A stretch of 64,000 nucleotides of DNA from Gemmata massiliana (GCF_901538265.1 NZ_LR593886.1:4237738-4301737), one strand, 5' to 3'; shown: positions 40,231 to 49,672, numbered from the stretch's first letter. The notes: a model not told the origin generated them from the letters alone. A program made the numbers and translations.

Positions 40231-41550
40231 TTATCCGTGCGGGCCGTGGAGAATCCACCCCGGTGGCAGTTCGGGTTCCGGTTCCATCTCCATTTCTTCG
40301 TCGACCTCCGGTTCCGCTTCCGGATCCCACACGGCGAGGCGCTGTTCGACACAGTGCCGCGCGATGATGAGGAACCCGCCGTACCAGAGCCACGTGTACC
40401 GGAACAAGTTGTGCCCGAAGTTCCCCATGAACAGCAGCAGGAACACGGCCGTTCCGATCGAACTGGAGAGCGTGAAGATGAGGTCGTGCTGCCACTCGGG
40501 GACGTCTTTTCGGATGCGCCGGACCATTCGCAGGTTGATCCAGAAGCACAGCAGCAGCCCGATGAATGCGCCGCCTCCCACCGACCCGGTTTCCCCGAAG
40601 AGTTGGCCGTAGAGGTTGTGCGACTCGATCTTGGTGTTGTTCGCGGGGCGCCACGCCCCGGGGCCGATGCCCGTGAGCGGGTTGTTTGCCCACTGCTGGA
40701 AGCCCATCACGAGCCCTTGGTACCGCCCCTCGCCGGACTCGCGTGCGTTCGCGGGGCCGACCTCCGGGTTGATAATCGTCTCGAACCGCGTTTGGAGCGA
40801 TTCCGGTAACGCCACGAACGCGACCGGGGCCATTAGCGCGAACCCGATCAGGGCTTTGAAGCGATACTTCGTGCCCCAAATGATGATCGTGAACCAGAGG
40901 AGCAGCCCGAGCAGCGACGAACGCGACCCGGTGAGCAGGATGCACAGCGACGATAGCCCGACGTAACCGAGCAGCATCAACCGCCCCAGGCGCCCGCCGA
41001 TTCCGGCCTTCCACAGCGCCACCACGATTGGTAGTGCGAAGACGATACTCGCCCCGAAGCTATTCGGATCACCGAGCGTGGTATCGACCCCGATCATACG
41101 GGAGATGCCCATGCGGTACGTGTGCCGGCCGGCCATGTACTCGCGGAACGAGTGGAGCAGGTAAAACGCCATCACCGCGAGGAAGCCCATCGCGATGTGC
41201 TTGAGCCCCTCTTCGTCGTGAATGCACGTGACGAGCAGGACGTAGAAGACGACGATCTTGAGCCAGTCCTCCACCACGGGCTGACCGTAAGACGACCACG
41301 GGCTAATCGCCCACGCGAACAGCACCCCGGTCACGAACGCGACGTATGCGGCGTGCTGAATGTTCGGCAGGAACCGCTTGTTCGGGTAGATGACCCACAC
41401 GCCGAGCATGAACAGCATGTAGATGCGCTCGATGTGCATGTCGCCGAGCCACGTCCACACTTCAAACGGGCGCTCGATGAACAGGAACATGTAGCCGATG
41501 AGCAGCCAGCGCATGACACCGTCCCTGGTGCAAGTGAGGAAGTGAGACAT
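40231..41550 (-). CDS. O-antigen ligase/polymerase (Wzy_C)-like membrane protein
   Basis: A 439-residue protein with about ten to twelve membrane helices, for example WLLIGYMFLFIERPFEVW, YMLFMLGVWVIYP, IVFALPIVVALW, LMLLGYVGLSSLCILLTGS and TAVFLLLFMGNFGHNLF. The diagnostic region is the large loop ending in NNTKIESHNLYGQLFGETG and VGGGAFIGLLLCF, the H-N...E-x-G pattern of Wzy_C ligases, with GSRSSLLGLLL earlier. The C-terminal tail is acidic and proline-rich. These enzymes join or polymerise surface glycans. It fits the glycan genes at 46-61 kb, though it is not in their operon. ATG 41514 is an equally good start. Confidence 0.8.
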   Translation of the reverse strand: MSHFLTCTRDGVMRWLLIGYMFLFIERPFEVWTWLGDMHIERIYMLFMLGVWVIYPNKRFLPNIQHAAYVAFVTGVLFAWAISPWSSYGQPVVEDWLKIVVFYVLLVTCIHDEEGLKHIAMGFLAVMAFYLLHSFREYMAGRHTYRMGISRMIGVDTTLGDPNSFGASIVFALPIVVALWKAGIGGRLGRLMLLGYVGLSSLCILLTGSRSSLLGLLLWFTIIIWGTKYRFKALIGFALMAPVAFVALPESLQTRFETIINPEVGPANARESGEGRYQGLVMGFQQWANNPLTGIGPGAWRPANNTKIESHNLYGQLFGETGSVGGGAFIGLLLCFWINLRMVRRIRKDVPEWQHDLIFTLSSSIGTAVFLLLFMGNFGHNLFRYTWLWYGGFLIIARHCVEQRLAVWDPEAEPEVDEEMEMEPEPELPPGWILHGPHG

Positions 41551-41715
41551 GATACCGAGCCGAAAATCGGGTTGGGAAGCCCAACCTCGGTTCCGGTTGT
41601 GCCGTCAGCGCAATTTGAGAGGGCAGGTCAAGGAATTCCGAACCTGTGCTTTGTCCCGGCACAGGCGCCCAGAGGCCTCTCATCGTTTAGACTGAGTGAA
41701 ACGCGAGGGGCCAAA

Positions 41716-42513
41716 ATGCAGCGCGAATTAGCGGGTAAACGAGCGATTCTGACGGGCGCGAGCGGCGGTATTGGCCGCGCAATCGCAACCGCTCTGGCAA
41801 AGGCCGGAACGCGGATCGCTCTCGCCGGGCGCAACACCGATAAACTAAACGAGTTGGCCGCTTCGATTCGCTCCGCCGGCGGCGAAGCGATTGCAGTACA
41901 CGCGGACGTCACGAAGACGGACGATCGGCAGCACTTGGTCGAAAGCGCGGTGAGCGCGTTCGGGGGCATTGATCTGCTCGTAAACAACGCGGGCGTCGGG
42001 AGCTGGGGTCACTTTGCCGATTCGACGGAAGCGATTTGCCGCACCGTGATGGAAGTGAACTTCTTCGCGCCGATCGAGCTTACGCGGCTGGCGGTTCCGC
42101 ACCTTATGCGAGGGAATCAGCCCGCATTGGTGAACGTCACCTCAATGTGCGGTCGGAAGGGGATGCCCGCGTGGCCCGAGTATTCCGCGTCCAAGTTCGC
42201 ACTGGTGGGGATGTCCGAGGCGTGGCGCGGCGAGTTCGAGCGCTTCGATATTGATGTACTCACGATCGTGCCCGGGATGACGAACAGCGGGTTCGACCGG
42301 AACTGGCTCCGCAACGACGGCAAGGCCGATCTGCGGTTCCAGGAGGGCATGACTCCCGAGTACCTCGCCGCGAAAATCATCGGCGCGATTCAGAAGAACC
42401 GCACTGAGACGGTGTTGGGTTCGGAGGCCAAACGGCTATTGCGATTCAACCGCTACTTCCCGCGGCTCACGAACTGGCTTCTCGCGCGCAAGGTGAAGAA
42501 GCTGTACTCGTAA
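41716..42513 (+). CDS. short-chain dehydrogenase/reductase
   Basis: A 265-residue classical SDR using NAD(P)H. The cofactor motif TGASGGIGR lies at residues 13-21, the NNAG motif in LLVNNAGVGSWG near 92, the catalytic Ser in LVNVTSMCGRKG, and the Y-x3-K pair in PEYSASKFALVGM. The length is standard. The C-terminus (RFNRYFPRLTNWLLARKVKK) is hydrophobic and basic, like SDRs acting on lipids. ATG 41716 follows GAGGGG; the frame continues far upstream but without family sequence. It may act with the desaturase encoded 500 bases further on, but that is only proximity. Confidence 0.9.
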   Translation: MQRELAGKRAILTGASGGIGRAIATALAKAGTRIALAGRNTDKLNELAASIRSAGGEAIAVHADVTKTDDRQHLVESAVSAFGGIDLLVNNAGVGSWGHFADSTEAICRTVMEVNFFAPIELTRLAVPHLMRGNQPALVNVTSMCGRKGMPAWPEYSASKFALVGMSEAWRGEFERFDIDVLTIVPGMTNSGFDRNWLRNDGKADLRFQEGMTPEYLAAKIIGAIQKNRTETVLGSEAKRLLRFNRYFPRLTNWLLARKVKKLYS

Positions 42514-42560
42514 AACTGTATTTGCTTACAGTGTGACACCGACGGTGTGAGGGACTACGG

Positions 42561-43043
42561 ATGGCCACGTTCGACCGTGCGGTGCAACTCGCCGCTTCCG
42601 CGCACGCGGGGCAGGTCGATAAAGAGGGGCAGCCGTATTTGCTGCACGTGCTTCGGGTGGCGCTCGCGGTCGACGATCCAAACGCGCGCATCGCGGCCGT
42701 GCTGCACGACCTCGTGGAAGACACGAACGTCACGCTCGCCCACTTGCAAACCGAAGGCTTCGCGGCCCCGATCCTGGAAGCGGTGGAGTGCCTGACTCGG
42801 CCACACGGCGTGAAATATGCCGATTACGTGGTTCGATTGAAGGGTAATGCGATCGCCCGGCAGGTGAAGCTCTCGGACCTGGCCGACAACTCCCGGCTCG
42901 ACCGCAACGTGATCGACCCGGCGCGCTTCGACTGGGACCAGCGGCGCATCGTGAAGTACCTCGTGACGTACAAGTTTCTCGCCGACCAGATCGACGAGTC
43001 GACGTACCGCACACTGATGACGAGCCTCGAAGACCCGAAGTGA
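42561..43043 (+). CDS. HD-domain hydrolase (SpoT/MESH1-like)
   Basis: A 160-residue stand-alone HD-domain protein resembling the hydrolase half of RelA/SpoT. It opens AVQLAASAHAGQVDKEGQPY with LLHVLRVAL. The metal-binding HD lies in AAVLHDLVEDTNVTL with the E-D pair, and the last metal ligand region is VKLSDLADNSRLDRN. The synthetase domain is absent. Such proteins remove the 3'-diphosphate of (p)ppGpp or act on related nucleotides. It ends six bases before the desaturase gene and follows the SDR gene by 47 bases, so the three may be co-transcribed. Confidence 0.85.
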   Translation: MATFDRAVQLAASAHAGQVDKEGQPYLLHVLRVALAVDDPNARIAAVLHDLVEDTNVTLAHLQTEGFAAPILEAVECLTRPHGVKYADYVVRLKGNAIARQVKLSDLADNSRLDRNVIDPARFDWDQRRIVKYLVTYKFLADQIDESTYRTLMTSLEDPK

Positions 43044-43049
43044 CCGCTT

Positions 43050-44420
43050 ATGAGCACGAGCACCATCGACGCGCCCGCTAAAACGCTCTCCGATCCGGAA
43101 TTGAAGGCTGCGCTCCAGGAGCTGCGCCGAACGGACAACGTCAGGAACTGGTGGTTCGTCGTTCGGACGTACCTGTACCTCGCGCTCGTGATCGGTGGGG
43201 CGGTGTGGTTCTTTGAGAACCGGGAAGACCTCGGGATCGGATGGTGGGCGAACGTGCCCGTCGCTTTAGTCGCGATCGTGCTCGTCGGCGCGGGGCAGCA
43301 TCAACTGAGCGGGCTCGCACACGAAGGCTCGCACTACATCCTGTTCCGCAACCGGTTCGTGAACGATCTCGCGTCCGACCTGTTCACGATGTTCCCGCTG
43401 TTCGCGAGCATCTACCACTATCGGCTCCAGCACCTCGCGCACCACCAGTTCGTCAACGATCCGGACCGCGATCCGGACGTGTCGCAGCTCAAAACGAGCG
43501 GTCACTGGCTCGGGTTCCCGCTCGCACGGCGCGACGTGATTCGGGCGTTCGCACGGCAACTGTCGCCATTTCGGTTGATCCGCTTCATGCGCATCCGGGC
43601 ACAGTACAACGCGACCGGCACCGACAAGAACCCCTACATGATTAAGGGCCAGAAGCCCTCGAAGGGCGCGGTGCGAGTTGGCATCCTGTACCTGCTCGCG
43701 ATGGTGGCGACACTCACCGCGCTCTTCTACCTCGCGGACGACTGGTGGGTGATGCCGGCAGCGGCGTTCGCGATGTGGGCCGTTGTTGTCGCGGTGTTCA
43801 TGAAACTTCCCGATCACAAATACCACCAGAGCAAGCTTCGACCCGTGATCCACGCGCGATACACCTCCGCGCTGCGGGTCGGGTTCATCACGCTGTTGCT
43901 CACGTCGCTCGCGGTCGCCACCAAACTGACCGGCGCACCGGCCGTGCCATACTTCCTGCTACTGTGGGTGGCGCCGCTGTTCACCGCGTTCGCGTTCTTC
44001 ATGATCTTGCGCCAACTGGTGCAGCACGGAAACGGCGGGCGCGGGTGGATCAACAACACGCGGACGTTCCTCGTTGCACCGTTCATCCGCTTCGCGGTGT
44101 TCCCGTTCGGCCAGGATTACCACCTGCCGCACCACATGTACGCGACTGTCCCGCACTATCGCTTGAAGAAGCTCCACGCGCTGCTGATGCGATACGACGA
44201 GTACCGGGCCGAAGCACTCGAAGTTCACGGCTACTTCGTGTCGCCGGAGCGCCCGCAGGTTCACCCCACCGTGGTGGACGTGCTCGGTTCCGAATACGCG
44301 CCGCGAACTGCGGACGTTCACATTGACGCGGAAGCCGTGTCGGTCGTTGAGTTCAACGACAAAGAGGGGCTGGCGAAGGAAGTGGAGCTGTCGAAATCGC
44401 TGGGCGAACGGCCGGTGTAA
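43050..44420 (+). CDS. fatty acid desaturase family membrane protein
   Basis: A 456-residue membrane-bound di-iron desaturase or hydroxylase. The three histidine boxes are HEGSH at residues 91-95, HLAHH at 128-132 and YHLPHH in the C-terminal half, with an accessory HGN in LVQHGNGG. Hydrophobic hairpins are TYLYLALVIGGAVWFF, VPVALVAIVLVGAG, VGILYLLAMVATLTALFYLA and GFITLLLTSLAVATKL. Proteins like this desaturate acyl chains or hydroxylate lipids in the membrane. The C-terminal tail is about 75 residues longer than the core. The last codons fall in a palindromic repeat (44409-44426). Confidence 0.9.
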   Translation: MSTSTIDAPAKTLSDPELKAALQELRRTDNVRNWWFVVRTYLYLALVIGGAVWFFENREDLGIGWWANVPVALVAIVLVGAGQHQLSGLAHEGSHYILFRNRFVNDLASDLFTMFPLFASIYHYRLQHLAHHQFVNDPDRDPDVSQLKTSGHWLGFPLARRDVIRAFARQLSPFRLIRFMRIRAQYNATGTDKNPYMIKGQKPSKGAVRVGILYLLAMVATLTALFYLADDWWVMPAAAFAMWAVVVAVFMKLPDHKYHQSKLRPVIHARYTSALRVGFITLLLTSLAVATKLTGAPAVPYFLLLWVAPLFTAFAFFMILRQLVQHGNGGRGWINNTRTFLVAPFIRFAVFPFGQDYHLPHHMYATVPHYRLKKLHALLMRYDEYRAEALEVHGYFVSPERPQVHPTVVDVLGSEYAPRTADVHIDAEAVSVVEFNDKEGLAKEVELSKSLGERPV

Positions 44421-44500
44421 GCCGGCTGGTGTGAGCGACCACGCGACCTGTTTTCTGCACTCGGGCGACGGGGCATTCACCGGCCGGCTTACACCGGCCG
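44409..44500. repeat. 18-bp inverted repeat pair, REP-like
   Basis: CGGCCGGTGTAAGCCGGC at 44409-44426 and its perfect reverse complement at 44483-44500 enclose 56 bases. The left arm overlaps the last codons of the desaturase gene, giving its ERPV end. A related sequence (GGCCGGCTGACACCGACTGT) lies near 53938, so this is a dispersed family. Confidence 0.75.
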
Positions 44501-44523
44501 TTCGCCTTTGCTGGTTGTTTGCC

Positions 44524-46239
44524 TTAGCCGGTTATGATCTGCTTGCGCCGCTTGATGTAATCCCAGATCACGTAGCGGTCCAGGTCGCGCCCCGCGGTGA
44601 ACACGACGCGGCCCTTCGTTGCTTGCGCCATCTTGTACGCGAACTGCACGTCTTCTTGCGACTGGTTCCAGTTCGACAGCAGGAAAATATTGATCGTGAT
44701 CCCCTCGCGGGCACAGAGCAGGGCCTCGCGCATGGTCGCTTCTTCGGTGCGCGGGTCCGGCGGGTAGAGCATGTACAACATGCTCCCCTCGAAGTGCGCG
44801 GTGGGTAGACCGTCGGTAATGAGCACTACCTGCCGGTTCGGGGTGTCCTGGTTCGCGAGGAACCGGCGCGCGGTCTGGAGCGAGTGTTGGATGTTCGTGA
44901 AGTGGTGCGGAACGCGGAACTCGCTGGTTTCCGGGTTGCTCATATCGGCCTTGAGTCGCACCACCGGGCTGAAGATCGTGACCGGTTTCGGCATCAATCC
45001 CGCGACTTCTGACAGGTGCCGCGGTTTCGCGAACGTGTACATCTCGATGAACTGGAGGAAGTCGCCCGGGTACTCGCTCCGGATGAGGCCGTCGAGGGCC
45101 AATCCCATGCGCTTCACGTTGGCGTACAGACCGTCGTAGCGCATCGAGCCGCTCATGTCGAGCAGCACGCAGGTCGCGGCCTTCGGGTTCACCCGCGTGT
45201 GGTGAATCAGGATGTCGTCGGGCTTCATCCGGACGGGCAGTCCCGGACCCGCGCGTAAGAGCGCGTTCACCATGCTGGCCGGGATGTCCATCTGCGCGAC
45301 GGAGTCGCCGAACTCGTAGGGCTTGGTTTTGGGCGATTCGACGGCGCCTTCGCCCGTCACCGCGTCGGGGTGGCGCCCGGACCGCGACGCCTGGAGTTCG
45401 CTGAAGATCTGCGTGAGCACTTTCGACTGGAACAGCCGGAGCGCTTTGGGCGTCAGTTTGAACTTCCCGCTCCCGTCCCCTTCGAGCCCTTGCTTTTCGG
45501 CCTGTTCGCGAATGTAGTCCTCGACCTGCTGTTGGAGCGCCTGGAGTCCCTCGATGTCGCCCGGCTCGGCGAACTGTTCGAGTTCCTCCAGGTCGATGAT
45601 CGCGAGCTGGGCGGGCGATTTCTTCGCTTCTTCGAGTTGCTTCAGCAGTTCATCGATCGTTTCCAGTTCTTCTTTCACTTCGAGTGCGGTGGGGACGCTC
45701 ATTCTCTCCCGACCCGTGAACTCGTACTTCCCGGCGAGTTCGTCCACCTGATACTTGTCCCCGAGACGCTCGACGAGTGGAACCAGCGATTGCGCGAAAG
45801 GTGAGCGATCGTCCCCCGCACGGAAGTACAGCGATTCGAGGTCCGCGAGCTGCTCGTCCTTGATGGCCCGGCGGAAATCGGCCGCGAGTTTTTTCGGCGG
45901 GTTCACGTCTTGTGCCGCGTCGCGGAACGCGGTCGCTGCGGCCTTCTGTGCGGCTTTGGTTTCGTAGGTCGCGAGGATCTTCCGCTTGCGTTCGAGGAGC
46001 ATTTCCTTGAGGGCGTCGATGCTCGGCCCCAATCCCGCGATCTGCGACGCATCGATGTGGATCGCGTTGGCCAACTGTTCTGCGGTGAACTCGTCGACGT
46101 CGCCGAACCGGAGCATGTGCTCCATGAGCGGCGAAACCATGTCCGGCGGCGGGGCGGTGGGGCTGGGGAAGTTTACCGGGTCGTACCCCTGGTAGGTGTG
46201 TACGATCCCGCCCGGGGTCTGCACTTCTTGGGGGTCCAT
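44524..46239 (-). CDS. VWA-domain protein with MIDAS motif
   Basis: A 571-residue cytoplasmic protein. The N-terminal two thirds are helical and charged (ALKEMLLERKRKILATYETK, ALEVKEELETIDELLKQLEE). A CoxE/VWA-like domain starts about residue 370 with TCVLLDMSGSMRYDGLYANV, the D-x-S-x-S MIDAS metal site. It continues RQVVLITDGLPTAHFEGSML and ends GRVVFTAGRDLDRYVIWDYI. Such proteins usually partner with AAA+ ATPases (MoxR or magnesium-chelatase-like), none adjacent here; the MoxR at 35.5 kb is the nearest. ATG 46239 is preferred for GAGG eight bases upstream. Confidence 0.8.
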   Translation of the reverse strand: MDPQEVQTPGGIVHTYQGYDPVNFPSPTAPPPDMVSPLMEHMLRFGDVDEFTAEQLANAIHIDASQIAGLGPSIDALKEMLLERKRKILATYETKAAQKAAATAFRDAAQDVNPPKKLAADFRRAIKDEQLADLESLYFRAGDDRSPFAQSLVPLVERLGDKYQVDELAGKYEFTGRERMSVPTALEVKEELETIDELLKQLEEAKKSPAQLAIIDLEELEQFAEPGDIEGLQALQQQVEDYIREQAEKQGLEGDGSGKFKLTPKALRLFQSKVLTQIFSELQASRSGRHPDAVTGEGAVESPKTKPYEFGDSVAQMDIPASMVNALLRAGPGLPVRMKPDDILIHHTRVNPKAATCVLLDMSGSMRYDGLYANVKRMGLALDGLIRSEYPGDFLQFIEMYTFAKPRHLSEVAGLMPKPVTIFSPVVRLKADMSNPETSEFRVPHHFTNIQHSLQTARRFLANQDTPNRQVVLITDGLPTAHFEGSMLYMLYPPDPRTEEATMREALLCAREGITINIFLLSNWNQSQEDVQFAYKMAQATKGRVVFTAGRDLDRYVIWDYIKRRKQIITG

Positions 46240-46385
46240 CACGATCCTCGAATCAGTGGCGACGCTGCATTGTAACCGGTCGGTCGAGTCCGTGTGCGCC
46301 GGGCTGTGTTTCGGGGGCGGAACCGGGTAGTATCTCAGTTTGAATTTTCTTCGCGTCCCGCCGCGCTGGTTGCACGAGGATAACC

Positions 46386-46544
46386 ATGCCACTCTTCGGC
46401 TTCGACGCAATGCAGGATTGGGAGCGTGCGGAGTCCGAGCTCCAATTCTGGTGTTACGCCGTCGTACTCACTCCCTTGCTACTCTGGATTGTGGCCAACA
46501 TTCTGTTGCAACACATCGCATGGCCGCGAACCCGCAAGCGGTGA
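46386..46544 (+). CDS. small single-helix membrane protein
   Basis: A 52-residue frame from ATG 46386 with GAGG seven bases upstream. MPLFGFDAMQDWERAESELQ is followed by a membrane helix (FWCYAVVLTPLLLWIVANIL) and a basic end (PRTRKR), the layout of a single-pass protein with the C-terminus inside. Composition, ribosome site and topology argue for a real gene. It lies between the VWA gene (divergent) and the glycan operon. Function is unknown. Confidence 0.55.
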   Translation: MPLFGFDAMQDWERAESELQFWCYAVVLTPLLLWIVANILLQHIAWPRTRKR

Positions 46545-46626
46545 GATGTCGCTTCAGTCTGAGTTGCCAGTCGTCTGAACCCGTCGAGAAAAGCCAAGCT
46601 GAGACACGCCCCGAAACCGAGTGGGC

Positions 46627-46656
46627 TTGATTCATAACAATTCGGCCCATTACACT
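46627..46656 (+). promoter_or_regulatory. promoter-like pair for the glycan operon
   Basis: TTGATT (46627-46632), an 18-base spacer and TACACT (46651-46656), 120 bases upstream of the first glycan gene at 46777. Four of six matches in each box. Confidence 0.35.
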
Positions 46657-46776
46657 TCCCACCCAACACTCGGGTCGCGACACAACCGCCAACGGGGGCC
46701 GGCGGACGGACCGGTTCGCGGCGCGGGGCGTTCGTCTGGAACTCTTTTGTTCCGCGGAACTTCAGGAGACTGCATC

Positions 46777-47721
46777 GTGCCGCAGCGCGTTCTCGTAACC
46801 GGCGGACTCGGCTACCTCGGCAGTGTCGCGTGCGAACACTTCCTCGCGGCCGGGTACGAGGTGACCGCCCTCGATAACCTCATGTACGGGGCGGGGCAGG
46901 GGTTGTTTCACCTCTGTGCCAATCCCGCGTTCGATTTCATCAAGGGCGATGTCCGCGACGAAAACGTGATGCGCAACGCCATTAAGGGCGCGGACGCGAT
47001 CGTTCACCTGGCAGGGATCGTGGGCGCTTCGGCGTGCGACCGCGACCCGGCGCTGGCCAAGTCCGTGAACCTGGAATCGGTGCGGCTCCTGAATCGCCTC
47101 CGCAGCCCGAACCAGCTTGTCGTGTTCCCCAACACGAACAGCGGGTACGGCGCCACCACCGGGTCCGCGCTCTGCACCGAAGACACACCGCTCGAACCGA
47201 TCTCGCTGTACGGCCGGACGAAGTGCGAAGCCGAGCGCACGCTGCTCGACAGCCCGAACGCCGTGACGTTCCGGCTCGCGACCGTTTTCGGGCTGTCGCC
47301 GCGCATGCGGCTCGATCTGCTCGTCAACCACTTCGTGTATTCGGCCATCAAAGACGGCTACATCGTCCTCTTCGAGAAGGACTTCAAACGCAACTTCGTT
47401 CACGTCCGGGACGTGGCCGATTGCTTTCTGCACGCGCTGGTGAACGGCCCGCAAATGTCCGGGCGCCCGTACAACCTCGGGCTGGACTCCGCGAACCTCT
47501 CGAAGGAGCAACTCGCGCTCGCGGTGAAGAAGCAGGTGCCCAAGTTCTACATTCACTTCGCGGCGATCGGCGAAGACCCGGACAAGCGCAACTACATCGT
47601 GTCGAGCGCGCGGCTCAAAGAGGCCGGGTTCGAGGCCAAGCGCTCGCTCGAAGACGGCATTCGCGAACTGATTAAGGGCTACCGGATGATGGGCCGGGGG
47701 CCGTACCAGAACGCCGGGTGA
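46777..47721 (+). CDS. NAD-dependent epimerase/dehydratase (NDP-sugar)
   Basis: A 314-residue extended SDR acting on nucleotide sugars. The start is GTG 46777, with GGAG eight bases upstream. The Rossmann motif is VLVTGGLGYLGSVACEHFLA and the substrate loop ALDNLMYGAG. The active site is FPNTNSGYGAT with the tyrosine in SLYGRTKCEAE (Y-x3-K). The region RNFVHVRDVADCFLHAL is typical of NDP-sugar epimerases. It may deliver an epimerised sugar to the glycosyltransferases that follow, 13 bases downstream. The exact sugar is not readable from the sequence. Confidence 0.88.
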   Translation: MPQRVLVTGGLGYLGSVACEHFLAAGYEVTALDNLMYGAGQGLFHLCANPAFDFIKGDVRDENVMRNAIKGADAIVHLAGIVGASACDRDPALAKSVNLESVRLLNRLRSPNQLVVFPNTNSGYGATTGSALCTEDTPLEPISLYGRTKCEAERTLLDSPNAVTFRLATVFGLSPRMRLDLLVNHFVYSAIKDGYIVLFEKDFKRNFVHVRDVADCFLHALVNGPQMSGRPYNLGLDSANLSKEQLALAVKKQVPKFYIHFAAIGEDPDKRNYIVSSARLKEAGFEAKRSLEDGIRELIKGYRMMGRGPYQNAG

Positions 47722-47734
47722 AGGAGCACAACCG

Positions 47735-48706
47735 ATGCACGACCGCGTATCCCGTCGTCGGCGCCGGCGGCGGAACCCGTATGCCGGGCTGATCCACCTG
47801 CTGAACAAGCGGTACCACGACGAGTGGCAGCGCGCGGAACTCCTTCAGAACGACCTGAACGGGCTGCAGGGGTCCAAGTTCGCGAAGGCCGCGGAGTGGC
47901 TCCGCGTGCAACTGCGGCGGTTCATCCCGCACCCCGCGATCGTTCCGAAGTTCATCACCGAGAAGGCCGAACCGTACCGCGGGCCGGAAACGACGCTACC
48001 GAACGCTCGGGTGAGTATCATCATCCCGTTCCGCGATCGCGCCGAGCTGCTGCGGAATTGCTTGCGGAGCCTGCGCCGAAGCACGTTCCGCAATATCGAG
48101 ATCGTGCTCGTCGATAACGGGAGCGAGAGCCCGCGGACCGGGCGCTTGCTGGCCAGCATCGGGGCGCGCCAGAACGTGCGCCTCGTGAGTTGCCCCGGGC
48201 CGTTCAACTTCTCGCTTTTGTGTAATGCAGGTGTCGCGCGGGCGACCGGCGACCACCTCCTGTTCCTCAACAACGACACCGAGGTGCTCACGCGCGACTG
48301 GATCGAGCGCCTGCTGCTGTTGGCGGCCGATCCCGCTGTGGGCGCTGTGGGCGCGACGCTGCTCTACCCGGATCGCACCATTCAGCACGCGGGCCTGTTC
48401 CCGCGCAGCGACGGAACCTGGGTTCACCCCTACCGCGGCCACCCAGAGGACGAGCCCGGCACGGACGGCGAACTGCGGATCGTGCGGACCGTCCCCGCGG
48501 TGACGGCCGCGTGCATGCTCGTGCGCCGAGACGTGTTCGAGGACGTGGGTGGGTTCGACGAGAACCTCCCGCTCTCGCTCAACGACGCGGACCTGTGCCG
48601 CCGGATTCGCGCGAAGGGGCGGTCGATTGTTGTGACCCCGCACGTGCGGATGTTCCACTACGAGGGGCTGAGCCGCGGGTTCACCGTCGACCCGACGATG
48701 GCCTGA
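47735..48706 (+). CDS. family 2 glycosyltransferase
   Basis: A 323-residue GT2 (GT-A fold) enzyme. After a basic N-terminus (RVSRRRRRRRNPYAGLIH) the fold begins at RVSIIIPFRDRAELLRNCLR. The nucleotide-binding strand is IEIVLVDNGSESPRTGR and the metal-binding D-x-D equivalent is LLFLNNDTEVLTRDW. The acceptor side includes GGFDENLPLSLNDADLCRRI, a typical rhamnosyl- or galactofuranosyl-like GT2 feature. No membrane helix, so it acts at the inner face of the membrane. It is the second gene of the plus-strand glycan unit. Confidence 0.9.
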   Translation: MHDRVSRRRRRRRNPYAGLIHLLNKRYHDEWQRAELLQNDLNGLQGSKFAKAAEWLRVQLRRFIPHPAIVPKFITEKAEPYRGPETTLPNARVSIIIPFRDRAELLRNCLRSLRRSTFRNIEIVLVDNGSESPRTGRLLASIGARQNVRLVSCPGPFNFSLLCNAGVARATGDHLLFLNNDTEVLTRDWIERLLLLAADPAVGAVGATLLYPDRTIQHAGLFPRSDGTWVHPYRGHPEDEPGTDGELRIVRTVPAVTAACMLVRRDVFEDVGGFDENLPLSLNDADLCRRIRAKGRSIVVTPHVRMFHYEGLSRGFTVDPTMA

Positions 48707-48730
48707 CGAAATTGCTGGAACGGGAACCGC

Positions 48731-49672
48731 ATGCGACCGAGTTTCTCACTCATCGTCCCGACCCGCGGGCGCGTCGAAAAGCTCCGCCGGTTCCTCGACA
48801 GTGTGGCGCGGACCGCGTGCCACCCGGAGCGGATCGAAGTCGTGCTCGTGGTGGACGCGGACGACCCGGCGAGCCTCGTTGAGCACCCCAAACTGAGTGT
48901 GCGCCCCGTCGTTGTGCCTCCGGGCTTGACGATGGGCGCGCTGAACAGTGCCGGGTTCGACGCGACCACCGGCGACTACGTGATGCTGCTCAACGACGAC
49001 GTGATTGTGCGAACTCCCGGGTGGGACGCGATCGCGTTGAACTGCTTCCGCCGGTTCCCCGATCCGTTCGTGTTGGTTCACGTCAACGACACGCTGATGC
49101 GGGACCACCTTTGCACGTTTCCGCTCACCTCACGGGCGTTCTGTGAATTAGTCGGGGGGATTTGCCCGCCCGAGTACGCGCGGTACCGGATCGACGACCA
49201 CATTGAGGACGTATTCAACCTGTTAGCCGTGCTCGGTACCCGGCGCGTTGTGTATTTGCCGGACGTGGTGTTCGAGCACGACAACGCGGTTCACCACCCC
49301 GAAGCCGGTTTGGTGTACATGTCCGATCCGGCGATCCTAGCAGTCGATGCGCCGCGGTTCGATGCACTGCTCCCAAAGCGTAAGGAACTCGCGCTTCGCG
49401 TGTGTGCGGCGATTGAGACGCGGAGCGATCCCGAGAGCGAATGTGTGCGCCGCGCGACACTCGGTGCCGTAACGTCGTCATTCGATATTCGCACCCCCGG
49501 TCGGCAAATCGTCGTGCGAACCCCCTGGTGGAAGGCATCCTGGGAAGCCGTGCGAAACACTTTGACCGCGCTCGGGCGCGCCCGGCATAAGAGCGCGCGG
49601 GGAATCGTTCAGGCACTCCGGAAGCGGCTCCCCGGTCGGCCGATCTTGACACCGCGCGAACAACCGGGCTAG
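48731..49672 (+). CDS. glycosyltransferase family 2-like protein
   Basis: A 313-residue GT-A-type transferase. SFSLIVPTRGRVEKLRRFLD opens the fold, EVVLVVDADDPASL is the nucleotide-binding strand and YVMLLNDDVIVRTPGWD supplies the acidic metal motif. The second half (YRIDDHIEDVFNLLAVLGTR, VVYLPDVVFEHDNAVHHPEA) resembles enzymes that act on anionic or deoxy sugars. The C-terminal 90 residues are basic and helical and could attach to the membrane. It lies 24 bases after the preceding transferase. Confidence 0.8.
   Translation: MRPSFSLIVPTRGRVEKLRRFLDSVARTACHPERIEVVLVVDADDPASLVEHPKLSVRPVVVPPGLTMGALNSAGFDATTGDYVMLLNDDVIVRTPGWDAIALNCFRRFPDPFVLVHVNDTLMRDHLCTFPLTSRAFCELVGGICPPEYARYRIDDHIEDVFNLLAVLGTRRVVYLPDVVFEHDNAVHHPEAGLVYMSDPAILAVDAPRFDALLPKRKELALRVCAAIETRSDPESECVRRATLGAVTSSFDIRTPGRQIVVRTPWWKASWEAVRNTLTALGRARHKSARGIVQALRKRLPGRPILTPREQPG

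Noticed and set aside
41122..41715. Long N-terminal extension of the SDR frame
   Set aside because: It lies antisense to the O-antigen-ligase-like gene; the SDR starts normally at 41716 after a good ribosome site.
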